Source: Pseudeuparius sepicola (lineage: Eukaryota; Arthropoda; Insecta; Coleoptera; Anthribidae). From it: a stretch of 64,000 nucleotides of DNA. This document shows positions 49,147-60,209 of the stretch, piece by piece. A program made the translations under genes and the position numbers. The DNA lies in assembly GCA_963920635.1 (NCBI GenBank), contig OY987308.1, positions 20,551,096-20,615,095 on the forward strand, in the 5' to 3' direction. How positions within the stretch are numbered: position 1 is the first letter of the stretch; each line of letters begins with the position of its first letter. The notes beneath the pieces were generated by a model, which did not search any database, was not told the DNA's origin, and saw only the letters and a program-made list of their open reading frames with translations.

Positions 49147-49639
49147 CTTTTACTGTTGACTGTTGAGTGAAAGATTTGGAAAGATGATCAACTACTACTG
49201 TCAAACCACAAGAGGTAATTTCATTTGGTGAATATTGTTGTATCTCTTTTTAAATCGTTCACTCAACATACAGGGAAGGTAAGGCTCACAAGTGATTGAA
49301 TATGCAGAGAAGACTTCACTACACTAAGTATAGTGTTGATTGAAGTAATAAACACAACCGGTTGCGCTTCTTATTTATATTTCTTATTCAATTATTATAA
49401 TTTACTTCCGACGTTAAAGTTATGCTCTCTGTTCCCTTATATATATTTATGGCTTAAATATTTCTTGTCATTAATTTTTGTTGCTTTGGGTTCCACACAG
49501 GTGACGCCAGAAGCCTCCAGTTTTGGAGAGGTCGATGTAAATTTAGCTGTAAAAACAGCTAAATACACAACTCAAAAACTAGAGGTTGTATTTTCAACAA
49601 AGAACCAAATTTAGTGGGAAATAAGCCAATTTTTAAGTG

Positions 49640-49693
49640 TGAAGACTCTTTTTATTGGTGAAAGCTTTCGCAGTTGTTTAACTGCTTCTTCAG
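49640..49693 (-). ncRNA. Penelope-like 3'-end motif / degenerate hammerhead-like hairpin
   Basis: Minus strand reads CTGAAGAAGCAGTTAAACAA then CTGCGAAAGCTTTCACC and AATAAA. GCAGTT-AAAC-AACTGC forms a perfect 6-bp hairpin flanked by CTGAAGA and CGAAAG. Similar CTGAAGAAG...CGAAA..AATAAA endings are, as I recall, frequent in arthropod Penelope-like element tails, and the layout resembles hammerhead ribozyme core strands with substitutions. No reverse transcriptase was found beside it. Confidence 0.3.
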
Positions 49694-49699
49694 TCACTA

Positions 49700-51588
49700 A
49701 TTAAGTGAGTTCCTAATATAATGTAAAGATGTTAATGTTTGAATTTTGCATTGGACAGGGCAAAAGTACAAAATTTTTAAATTTAGTTTTGACAAAAATC
49801 TAGTTCAATATGACACTTAAAAATAGTTTTTTTTTGTATTTTTTTGTATTTTCCCTATCTAGGACCTCTGCGAAGGACACTCAAGGAATCTAAACAAATT
49901 AATTTGAGGGAGACGCGAAGTGACCTAATACTTTTTATGAGAGAACGAATTACTCCTGTAACTTTAATTTTTTTACTGTAAGAATCGGAGTTGAGGTACT
50001 CCCTCTCGGGGGGTTGTAGCTCGAAACCTATCGAGGAAGCTAACGCTATCTAATCATATATTTACTTTTACTCCACCTGATGGCAAGAGGTAGCGTGTGG
50101 AACCGTCACTTTTACTGGCGCCGCCTGGCCAGCGGTGAAATAAAAAAATCGCTCACCCGTCAGACGAGTGCCGCTGCCTCGAATCTGGCCTGGCTTCCGC
50201 GGCTGCAGCTTCAAGTTGGGGGACATAGGAGTCTTTTGTCGTAGGTTTTACCGTTGAGAAAAACAGAAGTTTACATTTTACTAAGTTGTTCCCTGTTATC
50301 ATCTATTGATGAGAGAACGGACACGCAGAAAAATCTGCCTTAGATCGTTTAGTGAGGAACTAAATAAGACGTACAACCCCTGTCAAATCTCGACATCAAC
50401 AACCGTATTTCACACGCAAGATGAAAAAACAGTCGGTCCAATAGTATGATTATTGTATCTAAGATTTGACAGAGGACTCGTCTCTTACTTCTTCTCTCAA
50501 CCGAAACACGTGAAAACAATAATGTACAAGATAATGGCGAGAAGGGAAAACAGCTAACAAAGCTTTCAATTTACTAAAATTGTTGCTTGGTGTCGTCTAT
50601 TTTTGAGAAATTGTTCATAAGGAAAAGATGAACAATCGTTCTTGACCCAAGATGAATATCAATGAAAGAAGTTTCCTCGGTCTAAAAGTATGAGAGATCT
50701 TCGATACTATCAACTTTTACTGTTGCTCCTCTTTATATGAGATATATCTGTCACTTAACAGGGGTACCGAAAAAAAGTCCGCGACTAGCCTATGTCCCCA
50801 AACCGAGCGCTGCCGCAGTACCATGACCCAGGCGCTGCGAGTGACGCCTAGACCGGCACCTGAAACCCCCAAAATCAAATTCACGCCCGCCTAGACACAA
50901 AGGAAATAACTCACCCCCTGACCGGTGGTCCTCGAGCACGAAGCTGGAGCCCCCGGGGTTGCTGCTACCACAACACTACTGTCTAAGAGTCACCGATTCA
51001 CTATTGTCCACTTTACTCGCGGCACTTGGTCCGGTCTAGCAATCCCATGCAATAATGTAGAAGACGAATCGATCAGAAAATCTGCTCTCCATTTCGTTAT
51101 TCCACGTGAGTACCTTTGCTGGTTGCCCCATTTCACCTCTATCCCTGCTTAGTCCTTTTTGTTTTGTCACATGACCACACCATCCACCACGTGTATAGTC
51201 TTTATCCGTAATCTGTAAAAGAAAAAAAATAATTAATACCTTCGGTCACGGGCATTTTTTTGATACCGCACCCATGCATTTACCAGTCAAGTGCCTTGGA
51301 GTTGCATACATCGGAAATCATCTTATTTCAACAATTATCTGTATTTCTATTCTCTTTGTGTTCACTAAGTGCCTTATCACACGACCACAGCAACCTTCGC
51401 CGGGTCATTTTCACCCCCACTAAGGGTTCCTGCGTCTTAGGGGGGCGCACAATCAATGGAATATAATAAAATCTTACTCCGCTAGGAAAATCCCTAAAAG
51501 CATGAACACGTGTTAACACAGAAGCAGTTTAACAACAATAAATAGAATCAACGGAAACGACAAAATTCATAAAAAAAATCTCCCGAAG
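49700..51588. other. stretch with diverged tandem and inverted repeats
   Basis: Two diverged ~230-300-bp direct copies cover about 50225-50520 and 50521-50745 (shared TTTACTAA..TTGTT, CAAGATGAA and GTCTA/GTCCAATAGTATGA-type words). They are flanked by inverted GC-richer arms at about 50165-50250 (GGGGGACATAGGA) and 50760-50840 (CCTATGTCCCC). This could be an old foldback element. No exon recognised. Confidence 0.4.
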
Positions 51589-54560
51589 AGGAACTCCTCT
51601 AAGACAGTACCTACCTAACACCATTAAAAAGCATTTGAATACACAAAATATATAAGAAATACAATAAAAAATAAATAATACAATGCGAATTACAACAAAG
51701 AATTACAAAAATAGAACATATCAGGAACTCCTTCAAGGCAGTACCTGTTAACATTAGAGAGCATTTAAATAAGAATTACATTAAACAAAATACATAAAAC
51801 AAATACAATTATAAAAATAAAAAGAATGAAACATATTTTGGACAAGACCTCCTTCAAGGCAGTCCTTGTTAACACTAGAGTGCATTTAAATACTCGTATA
51901 CAATAAACAAAATAAATACATTGTCATTTTATTTACCACCTTGCCAATAAGCTTAATTTCATTTTTTTGTTCAAATAGAAAGGATATATACTTCAAAAAC
52001 AACAATAAGACACATCTTGGCCAGGAACTGCTTCGAGTCAGTACCTGTTAACATAACTGAGATACCATAAAAAATAAACAAAATAAAAATTTCAAAAAAA
52101 AAATAACAAAATGAAAACATATTTTGAACAGGAACTCCTTCAGGGCAGTACCTGTTAACACTAGAGAGCTTTAAATAAGAAATACAACAAATAAATAAAT
52201 GATACAATAACAATTATAAAAATAACAAGAATAAAACACATCTTGGATAGAAACTGATCCAAGGAAAAGAGAATTTAAATAACAAGTCGATTAAGCAAAA
52301 TAAATAGAAAAGATTTAAGAAACAACAATAAAACATACCTTGGCCAGGAACTGCTTCGAGGCAGTACCTGTTAACATAACAGAGAGCATTTAAATCGGAA
52401 ATACAATAAACAAAGTAAATAAAACAACAAAAATTATAAAAATAAAAAGAATGAAACATATTTTGGACAGAAACTCCTTCAAGGCAGTCCTTGTTTACAG
52501 GGTGCATTTAAATAATAATTACAATAAACAAAATAAATACATTGTCATTTTATTCATAATCTTGCCAATAAGCTTTATTTCAAATTTCGGCATAAAACAA
52601 TTTTTCCGAATACATTTAATAATTTTTCCACGAGATAAGCAGGCACCACCTATTTATTCCGGAGTAATTGATAAACGGTACCGTGGTTATCTCAGGGAAA
52701 ACAAATATCTGTCAAGTTTGACAGCCATGGACGCACTGGTTATATCAATTTTATGTCCATTTTAAAATCGTAATTATCCGCCGCAATTGTGTCCTACATA
52801 TTTATTTTATTCACCAACAAAAATTATAAAAATAAAAAGAATGAAACATATTTTGGACAGGAGCTCCTACAAGGCAGTCCTTGTTAACATTAGAGTGCAT
52901 TTAAATAATGAATCCAATAAACAAAATAAATACATCGTCATTTTATTCACCCCTTGCTCATAAGCTTTATTTCAAATTTCGGCATAAAACAATATTTCCG
53001 AATACATTTACCTAATAATTTTTCCACGAGATAAGCAGGCACCACTTATTTATTCCGGAATAATAATTGATAAACGGTACCGTGGTTATATCAGGGAAAA
53101 CAAATATCTGTAAAGTTTGACAGCCGTGGACGCGCTGGTTATATCAATTTTATGTCCATTAGAGACCATTTAAATAAGAAATACAACAAATAAATATACA
53201 TACAATAAAAATTATAAAAATAACAAAAATAAAACATCTCTTGGACAGAAACTGCTCCAAGGTGGTTCCTGTTAACACTAAAAGAGAAGTTAAATAACAA
53301 GTAGATTAAGCAAAATAAATAGAAAAGATATATATATTTAAAAAACAACAATAAAACATCTTGCCAGGAACTGCTTCGAGGCAGTACCTGTTAACATAAC
53401 AGAAAGCAGCAAATACAATAAAAAATAAACAAGGAAAATGACAAAAAATAATAAAATTAAAATAGGAACTTCTCAGGGCGGTAGTACCTGTTAACATTAG
53501 AGAGCATTTAAATAAGAAATACAACAAATAAAATTAATGAAACATCAAAAATTGTAAAAATAAAAAGAATGAAACATATTTTGGACAGGAACTCCTTCAA
53601 GGCAGTCCTTGTTAACACTAGAGTGTATTTAAATAATAAATCCAATAAACAAAATAAATACATCGTCATTTTATTCACCCCCTTGCTATACATTTAATAA
53701 TTTTTTCCACGAGATAAGCAGGCACCACCTATTTATTCCGGAGTAATTGATAAACGGTACCGTGGTTATTTCAGGGAAAACAAATATCTGTCAAGTTTGA
53801 CAGCCGTGGACGCACTGGTTATATCAATTTTATGTCCGTTATAAAATCATAATTTTAAATTACCAGCCGAAATAAATGCCCAGAAGAGTGGTGTTCCCTA
53901 TCCGCCGCAATTGTGTCCTTCTACATTGTTATTTTATTAACCAACAAAAATTATAAAAATAAAAATAATATTTTGGACAGGAACTCCCTCAAAGCAGTAC
54001 GTGTTAACATAACAGAGAGCATTTAAATAAGAAATACAATAGAAAAACAACACAATATAAATTACAAAAAAATAACAAAATTAAAACATATTTTGAACAG
54101 GAACTCCTTCAGGGCAGTATCTGTTAACATTAGTGAGCATTTAAATAAAAAGTGCAACAAATAAATAAATAAATCATACAATATACAATAACAATAAAAC
54201 ATCACTAAGAGAGAATTTAAATAACAAGTAGATTAAGCAAAGTAAATAGAAAGGATGTGTACTTAAAAAACAACAATAAGACATATCTTGGCCAGGAACT
54301 GCTTCGCGGCAGTACCTATTAACATAACAGAGAGCATTTAAATCAGAAATATAATAAAAAATTAACAAAACAATAAAAATTAAAAAAAAAGAGTCCCAGT
54401 AAGTTATAACGAAAAAATAAACAATAATACATAATAAATGCTTAAATAACTCAATAAATACAATAAAAAAATAATAAACAAAATAAATAAAATTTAAAAA
54501 ATTACAAAAGCTTATCTTAGAAGGGAAATGTTTGAAAGGCAGTACCCGTTAACACTTCCG
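51589..54560. repeat. compound satellite of A-units with interspersed B-blocks
   Basis: About 17 A-units of the form CAGGAACTNCTTCNAGGCAG-TACCTGTTAACAT..AGAGAGCATTTAAAT recur at irregular 100-150-bp intervals (for example 51589, 51722, 51845, 52022, 52131, 52346, 52470, 52860, 53250, 53366, 53466, 53588, 53980, 54100, 54294, 54525). Linkers are A-rich with AAATACAATAAACAAAATAA words. Three larger B-blocks (about 52545-52815, 52938-53160, 53669-53945) with GAGATAAGCAGGCACCAC and ACGGTACCGTGG are inserted between them. Some A-units can form the hairpin CAGGAACTGC..GCAGTACCTG. Minus-strand frames through the array are repetition artefacts. Confidence 0.9.
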
Positions 54561-55773
54561 CATTTACTTAAATAGCAAATCGCGATAGATAACCTCAAAA
54601 TAATAACTTGATAACTAAAATAATGATCTGTTTTTCTTTTCTGGGAAAATAACAACCAACAATAAAAAAATTAAAAAAATACATTTTTTTGTAGTTTTAA
54701 TAATCGGGATGGGCTGCTTCCTGACACTAAGTAATTAAATAATAAAAAAGAATAATAACTAATGAATAAATAAAATAAACCGAAACAGAAACTAGACAAA
54801 ATAAAAAATGTATGGAAAGGTATTTCTTTCACTTATTACATAATGGGCGGAGTGTTTTTTTTTATATAAAAGAGGCAGATACTTTGGTATAGGTTAGTTC
54901 TCCAAGGTGAACCAGACTTTTCATGGGGACAGGAAACGCTACCTTGAGTGGGTTTTGTTGATATGTAGAAATATTGAGAAAATCCTAAAAGATCGATAAT
55001 TCTTGTGGTTTTTAATTTTTAAGAAAAACATTTTTCTGTTGTGAGCATAAAAACTGCATGGTCTAAGTTAATTTATTACCTTTTTGACACGCCTTTTGAT
55101 CTTCCAATGTCAATCCTTTTCTTCTTTTGTAAATATCAATGTAATGTCCAAAAATGTGTTGAGCATCAATTAAATTGCACACAAAATGTACAAAAGCACC
55201 GAAACGCACTACCTGTCACTACTGTTTAAAGGAGTTGTTCAAAAATGCCACCATAGCACCCTAACATGTAAGCTGTAGCCAAGGTATGTGGGAGCACGAG
55301 CACGAGTATGGTGAGTATGGTACAGAAGAATCTGGCGGTATAGCAACGGCCATTCGGCCCACAGCGCGGATCGGTAAGCGGAGACGTATGAACGTGTCCT
55401 TCCCCCTATGTGGTTAAAATATTTTACCTCATGACTGAATCACCCTGTATATTTTGCGAAATATTTGTCACTTTTTGCAACCATTTCCAATGCTAAACGA
55501 ACAGGTTTTTTTTATTGCAATCATCATATAAGAGCATCTACATGTATTTTTAATCAATTGACCTAACCTAGAAAATTCGGAATCTGACAATTTAACTTGT
55601 CGGTTTTAATTTAGTGGATACATAAAAAGAAATTAAAATATAAGAATTTTTCAGCTTGTGTTCATGAGCACCTAGCTACCCATTTTTAACTTAAATAAAT
55701 AACAGAATATATCCCAAAAAAATATATTATATTTTTCAAGCAGTTAATTTGTTTCTCAATCAGTCTTATTTGT
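54561..55773. other. AT-rich gene-free stretch
   Basis: A-rich with AATAAA words on the satellite side. A solo CAGGGTG-type MITE end sits at about 55436-55449. No exon recognised. Confidence 0.4.
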
Positions 55774-56054
55774 CATTAATACGAAGGTGTAGAAGAGCCA
55801 CGAATTTTTTTTCCGAATTAACAGATGCATCTGTCAATTAGTACTAATCGACAGATGTAACTGTTGATTAAGGCTAACTGACAGATACATCTGTCGATTG
55901 TCGATTAGTAATAATCGACAGTTACATCTGTCAATTAGTAACTGTCAATAATTAGCCTTAATCGACAGATATCTGTAGATTAGTACTAATTGACAGACGC
56001 ATCTGTCAATTAGAAATAAAAATCGTCGCCCTTCTACGCCTTCGTACATTAATG
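55774..56054. mobile_element. 281-bp MITE with internal CGACAGAT palindromes
   Basis: Outer arms CATTAATACGAAGGTGTAGAAG and the complement of CATTAATGTACGAAGGCGTAG pair across the element. Inside are about ten copies of GACAGATNNATCTGTC-like inverted words joined by AATTAGTACTAAT and GATTAAGGCTAA spacers, so the whole centre can fold into a series of small hairpins. No coding content. Confidence 0.75.
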
Positions 56055-56506
56055 ATCTATAATTTTAATTTCATTTAGTATTAAAAATATCATTCAAAAT
56101 ATCATAAATAAGGCGACTTGTGGTACTGTCCCTCAGTAGCTAGTGAACAAAGCAAAAAATGGTTTAAAATGTAGGAAATATTTTAAGATATGAAATAACC
56201 AATGCAAAAGTATACAGAATGTAGTTTTATTTCCCAGCGGCTTCGCCATAATAAGGAATGCCCAGGTAGGCAACTGCACTTACCGGACTGTTGGCAGGGA
56301 AACATATTTGCGTGAAAATTCCAGAGATATGAAGTAGGGAGAATGCTTGTCAACGTGCGCAAGATTGCTAATTTTTTCCCGCCATTTTAACCCACGAAAG
56401 TGCGACAAATTCGAAATAATTTGCTTTTTTTGTTGCATTTATTTACGTTTAGGTATAATTTTATATTGATATGGAAGCAACTTTAGTTAAAAAAGTTTAT
56501 TTTTAC
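56055..56506. other. gene-free stretch with outer inverted-repeat arm
   Basis: Includes about 56288-56340 (GCGTGAAAATTCCAGAGATATGAAG), which pairs with 57950-57990 on the far side of the THAP region (TCCATATCTCTGGAAAATTCGCG). This hints at a larger, older element enclosing 56.3-58.0 kb. Confidence 0.4.
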
Positions 56507-56817
56507 CTGGGCCGTTTTCGGCGAACCTGCCTTGGTGCCTCATTAGGAGAAATCATTGAATCTGTTGAAGTTGAAGCTTGTGGTAGGCTGAGACCACTTT
56601 GTTGTTGGTCAGATAAATTTTCCGACGGTATAGAAGTTGACTGGAGGCATTTCTTATTGCCCACCAACAAAAAATCATCAGATTTAAAATGTGTTGAACA
56701 AACGAATTTGTTCTTCGACCATAGTACATTGCTGGGCGAATTTAAAGCTTTTAACCATTTCAAATAGAGATCCCGGTCTTTGGGAAACCGAGAATTTCTA
56801 GAATAATAACATACCAA
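56507..56817 (-). CDS. THAP-domain fragment (exon or pseudogene)
   Basis: The minus strand reads VCYYSRNSRFPKDRDLYLKW at the start, then KNKFVCSTHFKSDDF and CLQSTSIPSENL. The FP-x-D...W, C-x-x-H (CSTH) and final proline-bearing segments are the conserved landmarks of the THAP zinc finger (C2CH). Only one of the two leading Cys is in this open frame, so the first Cys must come from another exon or has been lost. The frame ends CCAG followed by GTAAAA at 56506, a plausible donor, after a Ser/Gln-rich and basic linker. No ATG opens it. It could be an exon of a THAP gene or, given the P-like element 300 bp away, part of a P-type transposase. Confidence 0.55.
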
Positions 56818-57130
56818 TGGAAGGATATACCACAGTTGAGGGAATACTGTTTATCCTGTGGATATACCTTCAGGTCTAAATCTTTTTGCAATTTGTGCAT
56901 GTTCTTACAGAGCAAGACATGTTAATGAACACAAAACACAACACGATTACAAAAACACGCCAGCAAAAACACATGAAAAAGACCTTAAAAAAGTAAGCAC
57001 GTCAAAACGTAAACAAACTACAAGACAAGACTATGTGTTAAATGTGTTAACATGGCGGCCGTCGAAGCGCCCTCTGTGTAGCCGAAAAATCGGATGCGCA
57101 GTAGGTCAAAGCGCATTCTTCTACTCCATA

Positions 57131-57951
57131 CGGCACCGTCGCAATGATAAAGGCCTGCCAGCTGGCGACGCGAAACGTCAATACGTCATCACAAGGAGGT
57201 CGGGAGGTTGCTTTTTGTAGTTGTTTACGTTTACTTGTCTGGCGATTTTCCTGTTTTAAAGAACGTTTGTTGTGTGTTGGACTGTGTTTTTTAGTAATAT
57301 AGGACGTGGAGTTTTATTAATAAGGTGGTAAAACAGCAGTGGTTCAGAATAAAGTGATTAAAGTTCAATTTTAGTTTATAGGTTTTAGGTTGTGTCTATA
57401 GTTTCGGACTAATTTAAATCATGCCGTGAACGTGTTCCGGTCTCAACTGCAAGGGAAACTACAAAGGCGGTCCTAATGTGTCCGCTTTTTCTCCATAAAG
57501 ACATTTTAAGGGAAAAATGGGTTAAGGCCATCAAAAGAGATTTTGTTTCTACAGTTTTCCAGGGTTTTGTTTTGGACTGTCGGAGAGTGTTATACCTAAC
57601 AATTTTACGTGATTAAACGTAACCACCTTGAAATCGGTAAGTTTTATGATTTTATTTATTCGAATTTAGTTGTATCTATGCGGGCAAATAAGAAATAATT
57701 GGCATTTACGAAAATTTTACCTGTAGATATCTAAATGCACCTAAAGCCCTTGAAAATGTGACTTTCACTCTCGTAGATTATTATCCGTGTTGTAAAACCA
57801 TGAGCTATATATGTAAACAATCATTTTAAAGTGTTTTTTTACCAAATTTACCAAGTTGACATCTTGAAATTTGAATTTGGCGCCTTAGGCTGACCTCCCT
57901 TGGATGACTCATCGCTTTCAGCTGGCGGGCCTTGTTATTGCGACGGTGCCG
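57131..57951 (+). mobile_element. P-superfamily-like element with broken THAP exon
   Basis: Inverted termini CGGCACCGTCGCAATGATAA (57131) and the complement of CGGCACCGTCGCAATAACAA (ending 57951) extend inward for about 75 bp with GGAGGTC. A perfect 7-bp direct duplication CTCCATA flanks it (57124-57130 and 57952-57958). Inside lies a disrupted THAP-domain exon in the plus direction. THAP plus a 7-8-bp duplication points to the P superfamily. At 821 bp it lacks room for the rest of a transposase, so it is a non-autonomous derivative. Confidence 0.8.
57421..57640 (+). pseudogene. THAP-domain exon of a P-like transposase, disrupted
   Basis: From an ATG at 57421 the frame reads MP, a TGA stop at 57427, then TCSGLNCKGNYKGGPNVSAF and SP, containing the C-x4-C (CSGLNC) start of a THAP zinc finger. 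A +1 shift at about 57496 moves reading to KDILREKWVKAIKRDFVST, the usual FP-x-D....R-x-K-W helix region. The C-x2-H half is not convincingly readable downstream. A GTAAGT donor follows at 57637. At least one stop and one frameshift make this copy inactive. Confidence 0.75.
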
Positions 57952-57958
57952 CTCCATA

Positions 57959-58366
57959 TCTCTGGAAAATTCGCGTGATTACCATGGCAACCGTCGCATA
58001 GATAGGCACGAGTGGCAGCAAACGGTGTCGTTTTTCAATTTTTCATTACTTTTTATACCGCTGTGCAATACCTATTATGTGTACGTATTTATCTAATAAG
58101 TCATTTTTGTTTGTTAGGTCAAAGGACAGAATTCTGTTTGAAAATTTGAATAACATTGTCAAAAAGTTTGATTTTTCATTCGACTTTCTTCAAAATAAAT
58201 AGCAAAAATAAGGAAAACAGACCAGCTGTAAATAAATATAGAACTTTCGTCAAATGCTTCTATTTGTGAAACAAATGCTAATATAGTGACACTATTATTA
58301 CATAATAATAAGTTATGACCGTAACAGAATGGTACCGCGTAAAAAAAAAATCCAAATCCTAATATA
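57959..58366. other. intergenic stretch
   Basis: Contains ACCATGGCAACC near 57980 in the outer inverted-repeat arm, then AT-rich DNA leading to the CpG island. No exon recognised. Confidence 0.4.
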
Positions 58367-58666
58367 AAGCCGTTGCGACCCGTTTTGAGCGCATCCCGCA
58401 CCGGCTGGTGTGAACCGGCCCTCGGCCCCGCACCGCGCCGTCCCCGACCAGCTGGTTCGATAAATACGGCGGCCGGACGGTCGCCGAGATCTAAGATGGC
58501 CGCGACGCCGCGCGCGATGCCACAGACCGTCGACCGCCGCCGCGCCGCGTCCCCCGTCACATTTGACAGGTCTAAATACGTCAAATAGTGCGGTTCGCGA
58601 TTCCCGGCATTATCAATCGCTTATTTTGTTTAGTCCAATAGTTAGAGAGAGGCTTCGGCGCCAGAG
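58367..58666 (+). promoter_or_regulatory. CpG island and 5' UTR of the Reep gene
   Basis: Abrupt CpG-rich segment (densest at about 58370-58570) ending shortly before the ATG at 58667. The sequence AAGATGGCCGCG near 58494 resembles a YY1-type promoter element. Conflicting frames on both strands reflect composition. The transcription start probably lies here; no TATA box is evident. Confidence 0.5.
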
Positions 58667-58698
58667 ATGATATCGTCCATCATCAGCAGACTGGTCAT
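58667..58698 (+). CDS. ReepA: first coding exon of a REEP1-4 / ReepA-type protein (partial)
   Basis: ATG at 58667 gives MISSIISRLV and two bases of the next codon, then GTAAGT. Members of the REEP1-4 branch, including insect ReepA, begin with an M-x-S-x-I-I-S-R-L-V sequence, and their first coding exon ends at this point, inside the codon after LV. REEP proteins are small ER membrane proteins with hairpin-forming segments that shape tubular ER and contact microtubules. The remaining hairpin and C-terminal exons are not visible in the 5.3 kb to the right, so the first intron leaves the window or the next exon was missed. The exon lies just downstream of a CpG-rich island. The call rests on 10 residues plus exact exon phase. 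Confidence 0.6.
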
Positions 58699-59715
58699 GT
58701 AAGTATCTTTGTTTTCGTGCGACACAAACAAAGGAATTCCGGGGTTTTGTGCGTTTTCTCTGTCTGCTACGTCGCGATGTTGATTTTTTTTTAAAAGGCA
58801 CGCGGTTGCGTTACAATAACAACATCGTAATAATTGTAATTAAGAAGAAAATTGATTACCTAGAAACTGGTGCAATACTTACTATGAAAAATACGCGGAC
58901 AAAGTTTTTTTTAGGTAGTTTATTTTGAGAATCGAATCCGAACCAACAGCTTTTTTAACCGGTTATTGGCCGTAAATGGTAAACCTACATCTACATGGGC
59001 AATGACGAAAATCGCACACCATCTATAAGTAGGGTATAACAAGCATCTGCATCTCTGTTGAAAGTAGGTTTTATTTGCTATCCTATCTATGAGGCCGCCA
59101 AGGGATGGTTAGGTATAGAGCACAGAAAATATATTATTTATGTGGAACAATATTTTCTGTGGTATAGAGGTCCAGGTAGTTATAATAGAGGTCCAGGTAA
59201 CTCGTTATATTTACATCAATTCCCTACTTTTATATTTTTATCCTCTAACCTAGTCATTCGATAAATATAAATAACAGAATACAAACAAGCATCGCCGCTG
59301 TAGGTACATACTACGTTTGTTCATTATGACTTAAATATTTGCATATTACTTATTATTGCATACCTAGGTATATTCAATTCATAGCAAACAAACAGTAATG
59401 AGTAAAAACACAGGTAGCATCAACACCGTGAAAACTAGTACCACAGACAGCTTGCTAGGTATATAGGTCTGTGCTAGTACTTATGTTTCCATACTTATAA
59501 ATCTAATCTAATAAAATAATCGTGGCAAAATTGTAAGTGCCTAGCTTTTTTTCGATATATTTTATTGTTTGTATGTAGGTAAGCATCTCATCTCGGAGAG
59601 CTATTGTCTAGGAGCTGTTTTTTTATTGTAATAACATAAACATAAAATACTGCCAAAAATTCAATGGGTGTTTGTAGATGCCATCAGTAAAGAGTAAAAG
59701 AGGCATTATTAATTT

Positions 59716-59822
59716 GGTACCTTTTGGTTTGAAATTAAGTCCACGGCTAGTTGTAGTGTAAGTAAGCATAGAACAGAACGCATTAGATTTTTCAGTGATG
59801 TGTATGGTAATTTCATGTTATA
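59716..59822. repeat. dispersed repeat, shorter copy
   Basis: Same sequence as the ends of 37441-37758 with the middle 210 bp absent; the join is at TTTTTCAG/TGATGTGTATGGTAA. Confidence 0.6.
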
Positions 59823-60086
59823 ATATGACAAAGACAATTCGTTACCGTAAAACGAAACTAAATCGTAATAAAGCTGGATATTTAAAATGAGGGGCTTTCT
59901 AAACGTCGGAAACTGACATACCTATAACTATAGAGTTCCTGGATTGGGAGTTAGGACAATAAAATTGCACTTTTTATCAGAAGAAATAATTTTTCAAAGG
60001 TCAAATCAATTTTGTGGATGAAAAATAATTTGGGATAGATTCCGACCACAAAAATATCTACATTATAGGTATCTATTAAAGTTAAT

Positions 60087-60120
60087 CCACAGCTTACCAA
60101 AACACATTGGTAAGCTGTGG
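60087..60120. repeat. perfect 14-bp stem hairpin
   Basis: CCACAGCTTACCAA and its exact complement TTGGTAAGCTGTGG around the loop AACACA, with TTAAT/TTAATCC on both sides. Could be a cruciform or the ends of an almost completely deleted element. Confidence 0.7.
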
Positions 60121-60209
60121 TTAATCCGTGATCGACGCAAGCCATCTAGGAGGTGAGGAATATATTAAACAAAAGGCGGGTTATTTAAAAAGCTTACTAT
60201 TATTACTCG

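Noticed and set aside
51971..54368. Series of minus-strand frames repeating NRYC.EAVP-type peptides as a repeat-protein gene
   Set aside because: They follow the satellite A-units, shift frame between units, have T-rich hydrophobic filler, and contain many stops between them.
51589..54560. CRISPR-like array, because short repeats alternate with spacers
   Set aside because: Spacing is irregular, linkers are themselves repetitive and A-rich, and the surroundings are eukaryotic.
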